Shown one piece after another: positions 35,292-35,780 of a stretch of DNA of 35,780 nt. A program made the translations under genes and the position numbers. Source of the stretch: Euzebyales bacterium (lineage in GTDB: Bacteria > Actinomycetota > Nitriliruptoria > Euzebyales > JAHELV01). Below the pieces are notes generated by a model, which saw only the letters and a program-made list of their open reading frames with translations, did not search any database and was not told where the DNA came from. The stretch spans positions 1-35,780 of the forward strand of contig DATHVN010000207.1 in assembly GCA_035461305.1 (NCBI GenBank), in the 5' to 3' direction. Within the stretch, counting starts at the first letter, position 1, and each line of letters opens with the position of its first letter.

Positions 35292-35780
35292 ATGGCCGTT
35301 GTGTTCCCAGGAAGCCCCGACCGCCGTGACTTCCTGCGCGGCTCGGCGTATCTCACCGGCGGTGCCTTCCTGGCGGCCGCGGCGGGATCTCCGCCGAGTC
35401 GGCGCAGAACGCCGGGGCCTCCGAGGGTGTGTCGGCGGCCCGTCGGCCGCGGCGCAGGGGCGGTGACGTGCTGAACGTCTCCAACTGGCCGCTGTACATG
35501 GACACCGGCGATGAGGACGAGCTGTCGCACCCGACGCTGGACGCCTTCACCGGCGCATTCGCTGCCATGGCAGTCCGGCATGACGGGCATCGGCGTCAAC
35601 CCGACGGCCGTCGACATGCGGATCACGAGTGTCAACGACCTCTTCGACGAGTCGCTCGCCGGTCGCGTCACGATGCTCACCGAGACGCGCGACACGATGG
35701 GCCTGGTCATGTCCGGCATGGGCATCGACCCGCTCGACCACACCGTGGAGGAGTACGAGGAGGCGATCGCCAGGCTCCAG
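35292..35780 (+). pseudogene. PotD-like spermidine/putrescine-binding protein, disrupted and cut by window end
   Basis: ATG 35292, with AAGGAG 8 bases upstream, starts a Tat-type signal (RRDFLRG). The frame breaks around 35375-35386 and continues in another as GISAESAQNAGASEG and then LNVSNWPLYMDTGDEDELSH with TLDAFTG, the N-terminal strand of PotD. Near 35552-35556 it returns to the first frame at HSLPWQSGMTGIGVNP, which in intact PotD lies about 90 residues further on. The remainder (LFDESLAGRVTMLTETRDTMG...) is normal up to the window end. Thus one frameshift and one internal deletion are seen. Intact proteins deliver polyamines to an ABC importer. Confidence 0.7.

Overview
The window is high-GC, gene-dense DNA from an actinobacterium. 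The evidence is an actinobacterial TIGR03089 protein beside an LCP-family gene, a small acyl-CoA carboxylase epsilon subunit, GTG starts, and several genes whose -10 box lies 6 to 9 bases before the start codon (leaderless style). The protein set would fit a deep-branching class such as Nitriliruptoria or Acidimicrobiia, but that placement is inference. No rRNA, tRNA, insertion sequence or CRISPR array was recognised.

Layout. (1) 46-5404, minus strand: a complete histidine-utilisation operon, hutH-hutU-hutI-hutG, read from a leaderless promoter with a palindrome beside its -10 box. An isocitrate lyase/PEP mutase-family enzyme lies upstream (5584-6414). (2) 6682-15597, minus strand: a cell-surface block with an LCP ligase, an ExoA-like GT2, a broken GT4-type glycosyltransferase, a GT39/ArnT-like membrane glycosyltransferase and a 1059-residue secreted M14 carboxypeptidase. 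(3) 15642-18138: a TIGR03089 protein, then a hotdog thioesterase and an acyl-CoA dehydrogenase that overlap by 4 bases. (4) 18318-20856, plus strand: an MgtE/SLC41-like cation transporter followed by a tandem PhoU-RCK_C protein, probably its cytoplasmic regulator. A fasciclin remnant follows. (5) 21139-26867: biotin-dependent acyl-CoA carboxylation, with birA, the carboxyltransferase subunit, the epsilon subunit and the biotin carboxylase/BCCP subunit. A broken lipoprotein gene and a cupredoxin lipoprotein are interspersed. (6) 26954-27707: a decayed galactose-oxidase-like gene. (7) 27977 to the window end: a PucR-type regulator divergent from aminobutyraldehyde dehydrogenase, two class III aminotransferases, alanine dehydrogenase and a damaged PotD-like binding protein. 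This reads as a polyamine/omega-amino-acid catabolic cluster in which alanine dehydrogenase would regenerate pyruvate for the transaminases.

Two patterns stand out. Both aminotransferase genes of the polyamine cluster are preceded by short tandem repeats (34 and 35 bp units) that share a core and carry a Shine-Dalgarno-like AGGT. Each array ends exactly at the ATG, so the translation-initiation region itself appears to have been duplicated. Second, at least five genes are broken by frameshifts, three of them also with internal deletions. These are the GT4-type enzyme, the fasciclin protein, a small lipoprotein, the galactose-oxidase-like protein and PotD. All are accessory, surface or secreted functions, while the long metabolic genes between them are intact.
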